Assembly (NCBI GenBank): GCA_937951695.1
Contig: CALFBL010000109.1
Coordinates: 1 to 30,904 of the forward strand
Direction of reading: 5' to 3'
DNA length: 30,904 nt
Source: an uncultured Granulosicoccaceae bacterium
GTDB taxonomy: Bacteria > Pseudomonadota > Gammaproteobacteria > Granulosicoccales > Granulosicoccaceae
The notes below the pieces were generated by a model that ran no database searches, was not told where the DNA came from, and worked only from the letters and a program-made list of their open reading frames with translations. The position numbers were made by a program, and so were the translations under genes. This document shows positions 15,769 to 24,655 of this stretch, in pieces. Position 1 is the stretch's first letter. The number at the start of each line of letters is the position of its first letter.

Positions 15769-16396
15769 TCCCCCACGGGGTTTGTTTTATCAATTCACCC
15801 GCAACCTGAGTTACTTTCCTATGGGTTCCATGCGCTTCAACAATACAGTGCGCACAATTAGGCAATGGGTCGATCCGATACAACTCAGTAAGCGCAATGT
15901 TGGTGTAATGCGCTAGCGTTTTTTTCATTATCGCGCCATGACTGACCACCAGAATATTGGCATCGTTGGCTGCATCATTGTGGTTAGTGATTATCGCTTC
16001 CAAAGCAGCAACACCGCGGGCCTGTGTTTGCTCCGGTGTCTCTGCTCCATCCACGCTAAACTGGGGCAAAGCCTTATGGTACGCCTCCACCATATCCGGA
16101 AAAGCCGCTTCCACATCGCTCCACATTTTGCCTTGCCACACCCCCCAGCACACTTCCCGCAATTCGTCCATGTACGTCACAGGATCAGGACGGGAACCCA
16201 GAATAGTCTCAGCAGTCTGGCGAGTTCGAATACTGCTGCTGCAGTACACCGCTTCGAGCGACATTTTGGCAAAGTCCTTACGACGCTCTATCGCCTGAGC
16301 TATGCCATGCTCATCAAGCTCAGAATCCAGCTGCCCCTGAATACGTCGCTGGACGTTCCAATGGGTTTGGCCGTGACGTACCATATGTAAACGCAT
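15752..16396 (-). CDS. Histidine phosphatase (phosphoglycerate mutase-like) family protein
   Basis: The 214-residue product starts MRLHMVRHGQTHWN. It has the phospho-histidine RHG motif (7-9), the SSSIRTRQTAETI helix with a substrate Arg, the acid/base Glu in DELREVCWGVWQGK, and the second His in LVVSHGAIMKKTL. This is the cofactor-independent phosphatase branch (GpmB, CobC and similar). The real substrate is unknown; glycolytic mutase activity should not be assumed. A GTG at 16447 would add 17 residues, but they precede the usual strand 1, so I prefer the ATG at 16396. Neither start has a good ribosome binding site. It is divergent from the PhyH-like gene. Confidence 0.85.
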   Translation of the reverse strand: MRLHMVRHGQTHWNVQRRIQGQLDSELDEHGIAQAIERRKDFAKMSLEAVYCSSSIRTRQTAETILGSRPDPVTYMDELREVCWGVWQGKMWSDVEAAFPDMVEAYHKALPQFSVDGAETPEQTQARGVAALEAIITNHNDAANDANILVVSHGAIMKKTLAHYTNIALTELYRIDPLPNCAHCIVEAHGTHRKVTQVAGELIKQTPWGNGIGE

Positions 16397-16566
16397 TCGC
16401 TGTCTGAACCGGTAAGAGATCCCTCCAGTGTAATTGACAAAACCCACACCTACAATTCCAAGCGGTTTGCGCTCTCTCTCATGCGAAATCCAGCCGTTTC
16501 GGCGCGCTCTATCCTAGAAAGGCACGCGGTTTGCAGTGAGTGTAGAAACCTCAGACGGATCGTCCA

Positions 16567-17670
16567 ATGAAACGAGTCCTGCTGACGCCGGTATGGGTTA
16601 TCCAAATATTCACACAATCCAAGTCCTTCACTAGCAATCCGTTAATCGGTAGCCGACTGGCAAACCGATCGGGTTTGCATGTAGCTCGCATAGTAGTGGC
16701 ACATCTGATCATGGGCCTCAGAATGAGGATGCTCGCTGGGGGGGTTGCGTCTGAGCTGCGGAAAACCTGGTACCGTGATGGCTTCATGGTGATCGAGAAT
16801 TTCCTTGAGCCAGAACAGGTAGCGGCCTTGCGACAAGAGGCTGAGAACGCCGACACTGAGGTGCGCGAATGTATTCAGGGAGACACTCTGACGCACCGCA
16901 TACAGCTGGATAAAGCCACCTTGAGGGGCCTGCCCTGCTTCAACGCTGTGCTCAACGAGCCTCGATTGCAGAGCCTGCTCAAGTTCGCCGCCGGCAAACG
17001 AGTTCGGCCGATCGCCTACATCCAAACAATCAAGAATGGGTTTGTCGATGGCCCAAAGGATCCACAAAAAAACCTGCACTCCGATACCTTTCACCCCACC
17101 ATGAAAAGCTGGTACTTCCTCGATAACGTCGACGAGCGCAATGGGCCTTTCACCTTTGTTCCGGGCTCACACCGGCTATCGCTGGCGCGTCTGAAGTGGG
17201 AATACAAAAAAAGTATAGAGATTAGTGCCGGCGCAGACCGGTACTCTGGCAACGGTTCATTGCGATTAACGGAAGCCGACGCTGCAGAAATGGGCTTGAA
17301 TGCACCCAAAGCGTTCTCTGTTCCTGCTAACACACTGGTAGTAGCTAACACTCACGGTTTTCATTGTCGCGGTGAAGCCTCCAGCAAGAGCACTCGCACC
17401 GAACTGTGGACGATCAGCCGAGACAACCCATTTAACCCTTCGCCCGGTCTGGACCTGCCTTGGTTTGACGATCTGCAGAATCGCGCACTGGCTCACTGGC
17501 GTCGTCATCTCGACAAGCGTGCAGCCGCTAAGGGATCAGTATCCAGCTGGCATCTGGTGGACCTGCGTAACACGATCGCCAATACCGATCTAAACATTGA
17601 CGATACAGATGTTAATTCGAACGCTGCTGTGGATGAAACTCAAGGCGATCGGATCGAAAACGCTGCTTGA
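16567..17670 (+). CDS. Phytanoyl-CoA dioxygenase (PhyH) family Fe(II)/2-oxoglutarate oxygenase
   Basis: This 367-residue protein has the jelly-roll dioxygenase motifs. The iron ligands are His171-x-Asp173 in NLHSDTFHPTMKSWYFL and a distal His (His266 in NTHGFHCRG), with Arg277 for 2-oxoglutarate binding (STRTELW). NGPFTFVPGSHRL (192-204) is the usual strand. The core begins near residue 67 (TWYRDGFMVIENFL). The first 60 residues include NPLIGSRLANRSGLHVARI, which looks family-specific, so I keep the first ATG although its ribosome binding site is weak. Alternative ATG codons lie at 16711 and 16723. The C-terminus is Asp/Asn-rich. The substrate is unknown. Confidence 0.86.
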   Translation: MKRVLLTPVWVIQIFTQSKSFTSNPLIGSRLANRSGLHVARIVVAHLIMGLRMRMLAGGVASELRKTWYRDGFMVIENFLEPEQVAALRQEAENADTEVRECIQGDTLTHRIQLDKATLRGLPCFNAVLNEPRLQSLLKFAAGKRVRPIAYIQTIKNGFVDGPKDPQKNLHSDTFHPTMKSWYFLDNVDERNGPFTFVPGSHRLSLARLKWEYKKSIEISAGADRYSGNGSLRLTEADAAEMGLNAPKAFSVPANTLVVANTHGFHCRGEASSKSTRTELWTISRDNPFNPSPGLDLPWFDDLQNRALAHWRRHLDKRAAAKGSVSSWHLVDLRNTIANTDLNIDDTDVNSNAAVDETQGDRIENAA

Positions 17671-17774
17671 CCCGTAAATTAAGGATCCAGAGTCATTCCG
17701 TTTGCATTGCCCCATGACGGATCAGTATTTTCTGAACCGCTGCTCGTGCCTTTTCTGCCAATAGTCGGTACGCA

Positions 17775-18548
17775 TCAATAACCGGCATTCGAACCCGAGG
17801 TTGCGTTGTCGACACCCGCCGCTACCAACGCTTTTTGCAGGAGGCCAGACGCACCAAACCTGAAACGCGACGGGTTCACTCAATCACGGCCTAATATTTT
17901 ATCCGCCAACCGAATGTAGATACTGGCATCATCCACTGAACGGATTCCACCTGCGGCTGTAAAACCAACCTCATCGCCTGAGCCCTTAATCGCCTCAAGC
18001 ATAATTTCTGCAGCTTCCAGAGTGGCGTTAACAGCTACTTTCCCGGTGGATGTTTTGATGAAATTCGCGCCTTCCTTAATCGCAATATCGGCGGCGGTTT
18101 GAATAAGATTACTGGTAGCAAGAACACCGGTTTCAAGAATAACTTTGAACGTCGTTGTGAGCGGACTAGTTTCACGCACAGATTTATTCGCTTGACCCAC
18201 GCGATCGTTGTTCCCGGCAAGAAGGTCAGAATAGGGCAATACGTAGTCGTATTTCGCTCGCACCATTGGCAAGGGCTTTGTCGATCATTGAATAAACCGA
18301 TGAGGGCGCGTGATCACCAGACGGAAAATTTACCACCGTCGCAATCTGGATTTCTGAACTGAAATTAAGGCAACGTCGCGCTTCAGCGACAAAGTCTGGC
18401 CATACGCACACAGCAGCAAATTTCCTATCGGCGTGCAAGCATCAGCACAAAATCTCCCAATTGCCTCTGAATCGCACTGATCATCCAAAATAGCCAAATC
18501 GAGCAGATTAAAAATTTGCCGAACACGCTCCGATCCCTAGTTTTTCAT
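17775..18548 (-). pseudogene. deoC: Deoxyribose-phosphate aldolase (deoC), full-length but broken by four lesions
   Basis: Reading three frames together rebuilds a 258-codon DeoC, close to the 259 residues of E. coli. Segments in order are ERVRQIFNLLDLAILDD, KFAAVCVWPDFVAEARRCL and IQIATVVNFPSGDH. They continue with YDYVLPYSDLLAGN, FKVILETGVL, the Schiff-base region GANFIKTSTGKVAVNAT, GFTAAGGIRSVDDA and the tail RFRFGASGLL ending SNAGY. The lesions are a TAG at codon 4 (18537-18539) and a one-base loss near 18418-18427. There is also a one-base gain near 18245-18253 and an in-frame TGA (17880-17882) where E. coli has Trp. The enzyme would split deoxyribose-5-phosphate into acetaldehyde and glyceraldehyde-3-phosphate. 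The active-site region survives, so decay looks recent. It is divergent from an intact ribokinase-family gene 43 bases away. Confidence 0.9.
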
Positions 18549-18591
18549 CGTCACTTCGATGGCTTTATTTCTTATGAGGGATTAGATTATC

Positions 18592-19590
18592 ATGGACCCA
18601 GAGCGCAGCGCTGAATACATGGACAACACAGTGAACGATACGAAAACAACACCTCATATTAGCCAGCGCTCTGGAACCGTCGCCATCCTGGGCGTCTTCG
18701 TCGCCGACGCAGCTTACCGAGCAATCCGGCAACCCAACATGGGCGAAACCATACTTGGAAACAGCTTTGCTCTCGGACCCGGTGGCAAGGGCTCAAACCA
18801 AGCGGTTGCAGCTGCGCGTTGCAACGCTCATGTCTCGTTTATCACCAAGTTAGGACAAGATGCATTCGCGCAAATGGCGCTGGATCTTTACGCCAAAGAA
18901 ACCATCAACGCTCACGCAGAGCAGATCTCCGACAGCTATACCGGCTCAGCCTATATATTCATTGATGAGGCCAGTGGAGACAACGCCATCATTGTCTGTC
19001 CAGGAGCTGCAACAACTATCACACCTGCGTTTGTAGACTCGGCAAAATCAACCATTGAGAGTGCCGATGTGTTTATCACACAGCTTGAGCAACCTATCGA
19101 TGCGGCGGAACACGCGTTATCCATTGCACGAGCTGCAGGAGTAACAACTATACTCAATACAGCACCCGCAGAATCGGTGAGTGATTCCATCTTTCAACTA
19201 TGCGACTACGTAACACCTAATGAAACGGAAGTTGAAGCTTATACAGGCGTCAAGGTGATTACGATACAAGACGCTAAAAAAGCCGGAGACGTTTTACTGG
19301 ACAAAGGCGTCGGCACAGCCTTAATAACCTTAGGTGAGCAAGGCGCCCTACTACACAATAAAAATCAAACTATCCATGTTCCCGCTTTCAATGCCGGAAA
19401 GCTCATGGAAACAACGGGCGCAGGGGATGCATTTAACGGCGGATTTGCAGCCGCAATTGCGCAGAAGCAATCTCCTGCAGATGCCGCCCGATTTGCCTGC
19501 GCGGTTGCCGGATTATCGGTGACCAAAGCGGGTGCTGCACCTTCAATGCCGATGCTTGAGGATGTGCTAGCACTGATGGGTAGCCAGTAA
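18592..19590 (+). CDS. Ribokinase-family (PfkB) sugar kinase
   Basis: The 332-residue cytoplasmic kinase carries the PfkB signatures GPGGKGSNQAVAAAR (62-76) and TTGAGDAFNGGFAAAIA (274-290), with catalytic Asp279 in GAGD. The substrate-side segment is GVFVADAAYRA, and the NxxE-type motif is TPNETEVE (208-215). ATG 18592 follows GAGGG (18576-18580) by 11 bases. The roughly 25 residues before the first strand are extra. Ribose is the default substrate. However, the divergent neighbour is a broken deoC, so deoxyribose (as for the Salmonella DeoK kinase) is an alternative. Specificity cannot be read from the sequence. Confidence 0.88.
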   Translation: MDPERSAEYMDNTVNDTKTTPHISQRSGTVAILGVFVADAAYRAIRQPNMGETILGNSFALGPGGKGSNQAVAAARCNAHVSFITKLGQDAFAQMALDLYAKETINAHAEQISDSYTGSAYIFIDEASGDNAIIVCPGAATTITPAFVDSAKSTIESADVFITQLEQPIDAAEHALSIARAAGVTTILNTAPAESVSDSIFQLCDYVTPNETEVEAYTGVKVITIQDAKKAGDVLLDKGVGTALITLGEQGALLHNKNQTIHVPAFNAGKLMETTGAGDAFNGGFAAAIAQKQSPADAARFACAVAGLSVTKAGAAPSMPMLEDVLALMGSQ

Positions 19591-19663
19591 CTGCGGCTAG
19601 CTTACAGCGTAACGATGTCAACCGCTGGAAACCCTGCAAAGATTTGCAAGGATCGCTGCGCAC

Positions 19664-21661
19664 TCAATTGCCCGACAGAGTCTGCTGCATAGCCTCATAA
19701 GCTGGCTTGGTGGCAAAATCTCTATTCAGATACAACGGCTCAGTCACGGTTCGAAACGAGTAACGATCGGTGAATCCCCAAGTCTGCAAGACTGTGCACT
19801 GCGGCTGCTCCTGACACGTTTCAATTACTCGTGCATACACGTTGGCTTGAGTCGCGTCACTGGCGCCTGCGACTAGGGCAACATCCAACTCGGTAATGTG
19901 AATGTCGAGCCCACGCTCAGCGATCGCCGCCATGTTTGCTGCTAATTCATCGAATTGATTGAAACTGGAGAACACGTGCATTTGAAAACCAACCGCATCG
20001 ACAGATACATCCCGAGCGAGCAGTCGATCGACCAGTTGCAGCAGACCGTCAAACTTCGGACCGGCAAAGCCCACATCGAATTCGTTTAATACCAGTGTTG
20101 CTGCAGGATCCAACTCTCGCGCTTGCGCGAAGGCGATATCAATGTACTGTTCCCCCAAAGTTTCAAACCATAACGACTGTCTCATCTCGCCACTCGTGTC
20201 GTTCAGCGGCTCATTGACCACATCCCAAATGTCCACACGATCTGCGTACCGATTCATCACCCGGGTGATAAATTCACGCATGTGCACGATGCGATCTTCC
20301 ACCGCAGTCTCTTCCACCCATGATGGCAAACTGCGATGCCATACCAACGGGTGACCGCGAACGGCCATGCTGTGTTGCTCGGCAAATCGCATCAGGTTGT
20401 CCATGTCAGCCCATTCAAAGAGCCCAGGCAGCGGATTAATCGCGTCCCATTTCATTGAACTCTCGGGGGTCATCAACGCGAACTCTGAATCGGCAAACGA
20501 TTCGTACAGCCCACCATCAGCCTGCAAATAAAACACCGGAGACAAAGCGCTGCCGAATAACACCCGACCATTAGCGGCTGCATCTCGAAGCCGCGCACCG
20601 CTGCGTTCGAATTCAGACGCCGGTTTTACGAACAACGTAATCCGGTCGAGCCCGGTTATAGAAGAGTCCAGTGCATCACGCGTCAGTACATCAATCGTTA
20701 AGGTACCGACAAATTCTGGTACAAGACGCAACCAGGACAATCCTTCATCTCTGTAATCGGGTGTAAGTGTTGCCCCTGCCGGTGGGTTCACTAATTCAAT
20801 CGAAGGAATGGTGCCATTACGATCCTGGCCGTCTAACAAGATAACCACCGGATCGCCAACCCTCACCGTGTAATTGTCTACAGCTCTGATGCTTGGTGTA
20901 GCGTTCACGACGTTCGCAGGATCCACCGATTCATCAACCGCGATTAGCAGCGTTTGCGAGCTGCGATAACTAGACACCGCTGGATCGATTGCAACGGCTG
21001 TGAAGGCTGTGATTCCTACATCGGCTTGAAAGGTCTGCCAGCGAAGCGTTCTGGTGCCGTCAAAGTTGTCGTCAAAGGTGGCACCTGGCGGCAACTCTTG
21101 CGCAAACTGCCCTGGCAGCTCTCCTTCCGGATCTCGCGGCGCATAGCGAATTTCAACGACATCACCCGCATTCACCCGAACGTTCTGGAGCCCTTCGAAA
21201 AACGGTGCCCCGTTCAATGCTGGATCGACGCCATCAGGCACACTCACCACCGCTGGCGGCAAGCCTGCTGCAAAATCGGCTTCGCTAAACTGTGACACTA
21301 CGCTCACCGGTACACGAGGCGAGGGCTCACCGACTAATGGAAAGTCAGTGATGGTATGAAACTCCTGAGCCAGTGCGATGGGTTCATCGTTGGCCGATGG
21401 CGCCTCGGTTAACGGCGGGCTAGGCAAATCTGCCAGAACGACAGGCTCATCGCCACCAATATCAACATCGCTGCCAGAATTGTTATCCGACCCAGCATCG
21501 GTAACCGGTTCAGTGCCCCCGCCTACCGGATCAGCCCCTGAAGTGGCGCCGCCTCCGCTATCACCGCCGCCACACGCAGTAACAAGCGCGCAAGCGGTGA
21601 AGATCGCTAAAACTCTAATGGCTGGCATCATGACTGATTGAGCTCTTTTCATTTTAATCAT
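19664..21661 (-). CDS. Lipoprotein endo-1,4-beta-xylanase, GH10
   Basis: The 665-residue protein has a lipoprotein signal peptide with lipobox VTAC (Cys30). Gly at +2 predicts the outer membrane. A Gly/Ser/Asp-rich linker (31-72) and two beta-rich, cadherin/Ig-like segments (about 130-345, for example PPGATFDDNFDGTRTLRW and PPAGATLTPDYRDEGLSW) come before the catalytic domain. The GH10 domain (about 355-660) contains FGSALSP, MTPESSMKWDAI, RGHPLVWH, the acid/base Glu484 in DVVNEPL and the nucleophile Glu591 in HITELDV. TWGFTDRYSF ends the barrel with Phe where most GH10 enzymes have Trp. It should cut xylan or related glucuronoxylan at the cell surface. A secreted esterase gene lies upstream on the same strand. 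Confidence 0.93.
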   Translation of the reverse strand: MIKMKRAQSVMMPAIRVLAIFTACALVTACGGGDSGGGATSGADPVGGGTEPVTDAGSDNNSGSDVDIGGDEPVVLADLPSPPLTEAPSANDEPIALAQEFHTITDFPLVGEPSPRVPVSVVSQFSEADFAAGLPPAVVSVPDGVDPALNGAPFFEGLQNVRVNAGDVVEIRYAPRDPEGELPGQFAQELPPGATFDDNFDGTRTLRWQTFQADVGITAFTAVAIDPAVSSYRSSQTLLIAVDESVDPANVVNATPSIRAVDNYTVRVGDPVVILLDGQDRNGTIPSIELVNPPAGATLTPDYRDEGLSWLRLVPEFVGTLTIDVLTRDALDSSITGLDRITLFVKPASEFERSGARLRDAAANGRVLFGSALSPVFYLQADGGLYESFADSEFALMTPESSMKWDAINPLPGLFEWADMDNLMRFAEQHSMAVRGHPLVWHRSLPSWVEETAVEDRIVHMREFITRVMNRYADRVDIWDVVNEPLNDTSGEMRQSLWFETLGEQYIDIAFAQARELDPAATLVLNEFDVGFAGPKFDGLLQLVDRLLARDVSVDAVGFQMHVFSSFNQFDELAANMAAIAERGLDIHITELDVALVAGASDATQANVYARVIETCQEQPQCTVLQTWGFTDRYSFRTVTEPLYLNRDFATKPAYEAMQQTLSGN

Positions 21662-21666
21662 AGTTG

Positions 21667-21710
21667 TGGCTCGATTTTACAAGTTTTACGTACTCGAGAA
21701 TGTCGAGCCA
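21667..21710 (-). promoter_or_regulatory. Inverted repeat in the xylanase 5' leader
   Basis: TGGCTCGA (21667-21674) and TCGAGCCA (21703-21710) are perfect 8-bp complements separated by 28 bases. The arm nearest the gene ends 5 bases before the xylanase ATG, so in mRNA a stem would cover the only purine-rich (GAG) ribosome-binding candidate. It could be a leader hairpin or a spaced operator. A separate CTCGAG palindrome lies in the loop. No regulator is identifiable. Confidence 0.35.
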
Positions 21711-21879
21711 GTCATGACAGAGTGGTTGCAATACTATAGGTTTCTCTCGCCAGAGCTTATTATCAGATCTGTAATGCCGATTGTTGCCGCGATTCAATAT
21801 GACACTTGATATTCAGATATCGCTCAAAGAGAATGCTGACGGTGTATTGGGGTGAAACTAAAGCGGGGTTTGCTGTAGC

Positions 21880-22734
21880 TTAGTTAGCCGCTTCAAGAAA
21901 TGCTTTGGCACGCGGACCCCAGCCACTCGGAATACCATGACGCCCATCGTGAAGGTCCAGTCGAACCGGTGCATTGGCACACGATTTGTCCCAGACGCGT
22001 TTACGATAAACCTCCTCAACAACAATATTGTCGGGATTGGATCGACACCCATTGGCTCGACGTGCATATTCCAGCGAATCCCATACGCTACCTTGATGCC
22101 AGTTGCGTATACCCCGACCTTCAAGAGGCACGGTGGCATCGGTGAATCCGTGCACTTGCATAATGGGAACACCGGCCAGTCCCGCGCAGTCAGTAGAGTT
22201 TGGCCGACGCAAAGCCCCGGCGATACTCACCATGCCAGTCAGACGCTCGCCTGCCTCACACGCCAGCAACCAAGCCATCGAACCACCGGCAGAAAATCCG
22301 CTGACCATTACCCGATCAAGGTCCAGATTAGCTCGATCAGCGGCGTCGTCAAGAACGGCAAATGTAAACGCGACATCATCACGCGGCGAGCCATCAAACG
22401 CCGAGAAAGAACGAGTGCCGTTGCTGCGCCTGAAACCGTTCGGCGCCAGCAGCGCGTAACCGGTGTTATAAAACGTTTTTACCAATGCGCCGTTCTTATG
22501 TACCGACTCACCGCTACCGCCGTGCCCATGAAACCAGATCATCACCGGGTGGGGACCATCACCGGGTGGCACCCGCAGGTAGTATTCTCCGCCGTTAATC
22601 TTACAGGTTGCCTCAGGCCCGCAGTCGGCTGTGTTAGCCGGGCTGACAGCAACGAGCATGAGCAGTGCTAACAACCATCGAGAGCTCGGGCTGTATCGTT
22701 GGGTTAAAAAGCATAACCATGTCGCGTATTTCAT
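21880..22734 (-). CDS. Secreted alpha/beta-hydrolase, CE1/PHB-depolymerase-like esterase
   Basis: The 284-residue protein has a signal peptide (hydrophobic core LLALLMLVAVSPANTA, about 20-36) and an alpha/beta-hydrolase of the LpqC/PHB depolymerase-feruloyl esterase group. Visible motifs are PVMIWFHGHGGSG (oxyanion region, 63-75), the nucleophile Ser148 in SGFSAGGSMAW, Asp199 in HGFTDATVP, and His266 in DGRHGIPSGW. Several cysteines suggest periplasmic disulfides. The xylanase gene lies downstream on the same strand after about 218 bases, so removal of acetyl or feruloyl groups from xylan is likely. Polyester hydrolysis is the alternative. Confidence 0.85.
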   Translation of the reverse strand: MKYATWLCFLTQRYSPSSRWLLALLMLVAVSPANTADCGPEATCKINGGEYYLRVPPGDGPHPVMIWFHGHGGSGESVHKNGALVKTFYNTGYALLAPNGFRRSNGTRSFSAFDGSPRDDVAFTFAVLDDAADRANLDLDRVMVSGFSAGGSMAWLLACEAGERLTGMVSIAGALRRPNSTDCAGLAGVPIMQVHGFTDATVPLEGRGIRNWHQGSVWDSLEYARRANGCRSNPDNIVVEEVYRKRVWDKSCANAPVRLDLHDGRHGIPSGWGPRAKAFLEAAN

Positions 22735-22881
22735 GTCCAGCTCTCCGTGTCACAATCTTAGAGTCAGTTGAACTGTGATAATGACAGGCCCTGTACCGTT
22801 TATCATGACGAGAGCAACCTGGATTGCAGCGAGAGGACAATCTCTGAGCGCGGCACGGGTCAATAACCAGTGGAACTAAGA

Positions 22882-24495
22882 ATGAGCGACGTACTCAGCG
22901 CAACGGACATACTGGCACAGCGCCTCTACGAGGCTGGTTGCCGCCATGCGTTCGGAATGCCCGGCGGTGAGGTGCTGACCTTGATCGATGCACTGGAACG
23001 TGCCGGTATTGAGTTTCATCTCGCGCGTCACGAAAATGCCGCAGGATTCATGGCTGAAGGCGTCCATCACGTCAACGGTGCACCCGCTATCCTAGTCGCC
23101 ACTGTGGGTCCAGGGGCGGTCAATGGGGTCAATGTCGTCGCCAACGCTGAGCAGGATCGAGTACCCATGCTGGTACTCACGGGCTGTGTCGATGCTGCGG
23201 ATGCCGAACGCTATACCCATCAGGTTCTTGATCATCGCAAAGTATTCGAGCCAATAACCAAGGCCACGTTCACACTCAGCGCTGAAGCCGCGGGTGTCAT
23301 CGCTGAGAAAGCGTTGGCCATTGCCACTGAGGGTCGATCGGGGCCTGTGCACATCGACGTACCGATAAACGTCGCGGCAGCCGAAGCCGCCCCCTACCCA
23401 TACCACCGTGCGCCGGCCAGCAATGTCGTCCCAGTCGGCAACGATCTGAAAGTGGCGCGCAAGTGGCTCTCAGACTCTGTACGTCCTGTCATGATTGTCG
23501 GTCTGGATGTCCTGAAAGATAAAGCGTGTGAGACCGTTCGCGCGTTCTCGGACCTACATGGCGTACCGGTAATCACGACGTATAAAGCGAAAGGTGTGGT
23601 GCCCGAATCAGCTCCGCTGAGTCTGGGTGGAGCCGGTCTTTCGCCGTTGGCCGACAAACATCTGATCCCCTTTATCGAACAATCGGATCTGGTCATCTGC
23701 GTCGGCTATGACCCTATCGAGATGCGTCCAGGCTGGCAGGATCCATGGGATCAAACAACTCAGCGGGTAATCGACATAACCGCAGAACCCAACCACCACT
23801 TTATGCATCAGGCAACGCTGAATTTCATAGCCGATACCGGCGCCACACTAGCGGCCTTGTCGGAACAAAACACACCTCGCTCCACTTGGACAGACGGTCA
23901 GGTTGCCGAGCTGAAGACCCGTTTGACCGATGCCTACCCGGACAACGAAGACTGGGGACCGACCGCTGTCATCGCTGAATGTCGGGCTGCGCTGCCCGCC
24001 GATGCGATTGCGACAGTCGATAGTGGTGCGCACCGCATCCTGCTATCGCAGATGTGGACCTGTAGTGAACCGCGCTCATTACTTCAGTCGTCAGGCTTGT
24101 GCACCATGGGCTGTGCAGTGCCGCTCGCGATTGGTGCACACATGGCGGACCCTGCTCGGCGTGTTGTCAGTTTCTCTGGCGACGCGGGGTTGCTAATGGT
24201 CGCGGGCGAACTGTCGACTGCTTCACAACAACGACGTAACACCGTGTTTGTCGTATTCGTTGACACCTCCCTTGCGTTGATCGAACTGAAACAACGCCAG
24301 CGGCAGCTACCCAATGCGGGAGTCGATTTCTGCGCTCACGATTACGCGGCTATCGCTCGTTCGTTTGGCGGCGACGGCCACACCGTGAACAATCGTATCG
24401 AGCTTCGCGAGGCCTTGAAACAATCTGTTACCGCCGACAATTTCGTGCTGATCGCGGCGGTGATTGACAAGCGTTCGTACGACGGGCGCTTATAA
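22882..24495 (+). CDS. ThDP-dependent enzyme, acetolactate synthase large-subunit-like
   Basis: The start is ATG 22882 (537 residues); a GTG 4 codons upstream is less likely. The domain order is N-terminal Pyr domain with the ThDP-activating Glu51 (ARHENAAGFMAEG), central domain with GLDVLKDKACETV, and C-terminal PP domain with GLCTMGCAVPLAIGAHMADP. The metal/cofactor motif is changed. The usual GDG becomes GDA (433-435), and the N that ends the motif (usually 'L-N-D/N') becomes Asp461 in FVFVDTSLALIELKQ (register by eye). Such variants occur in an uncharacterised branch of IlvB-like proteins. No IlvN small subunit is nearby, so a biosynthetic ALS role is doubtful. The reaction is unknown. 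Confidence 0.85.
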   Translation: MSDVLSATDILAQRLYEAGCRHAFGMPGGEVLTLIDALERAGIEFHLARHENAAGFMAEGVHHVNGAPAILVATVGPGAVNGVNVVANAEQDRVPMLVLTGCVDAADAERYTHQVLDHRKVFEPITKATFTLSAEAAGVIAEKALAIATEGRSGPVHIDVPINVAAAEAAPYPYHRAPASNVVPVGNDLKVARKWLSDSVRPVMIVGLDVLKDKACETVRAFSDLHGVPVITTYKAKGVVPESAPLSLGGAGLSPLADKHLIPFIEQSDLVICVGYDPIEMRPGWQDPWDQTTQRVIDITAEPNHHFMHQATLNFIADTGATLAALSEQNTPRSTWTDGQVAELKTRLTDAYPDNEDWGPTAVIAECRAALPADAIATVDSGAHRILLSQMWTCSEPRSLLQSSGLCTMGCAVPLAIGAHMADPARRVVSFSGDAGLLMVAGELSTASQQRRNTVFVVFVDTSLALIELKQRQRQLPNAGVDFCAHDYAAIARSFGGDGHTVNNRIELREALKQSVTADNFVLIAAVIDKRSYDGRL

Positions 24496-24655
24496 AGCAA
24501 GACCTATTCATCCTTTGGCAAACTGTATATCAGATAATTCTAGAGGCTACATGAGATAATCAGGGAGCTCCAGAACATTGACTCTATGCGGTAGTCTATT
24601 AGCCGTTATGCTGTTACATTTCCTCTAATGATTACCCCCTGTGGACACTCACGCA

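Noticed and set aside
17880..17882. In-frame TGA in deoC as a selenocysteine codon
   Set aside because: E. coli DeoC has Trp at this place, no selenocysteine-insertion structure is evident, and three other lesions are present.
17880..18438. Two separate small genes in different frames (17880-18272 and 18226-18438)
   Set aside because: Both are pieces of one broken deoC; the joined translation matches DeoC from start to tail.
19591..19663. Terminator between the kinase and xylanase genes
   Set aside because: The possible stems (for example TAGCC/GGCTA and CCTGCAAA/TTTGCAAGG) are short, bulged or have too small a loop, with no T-run.
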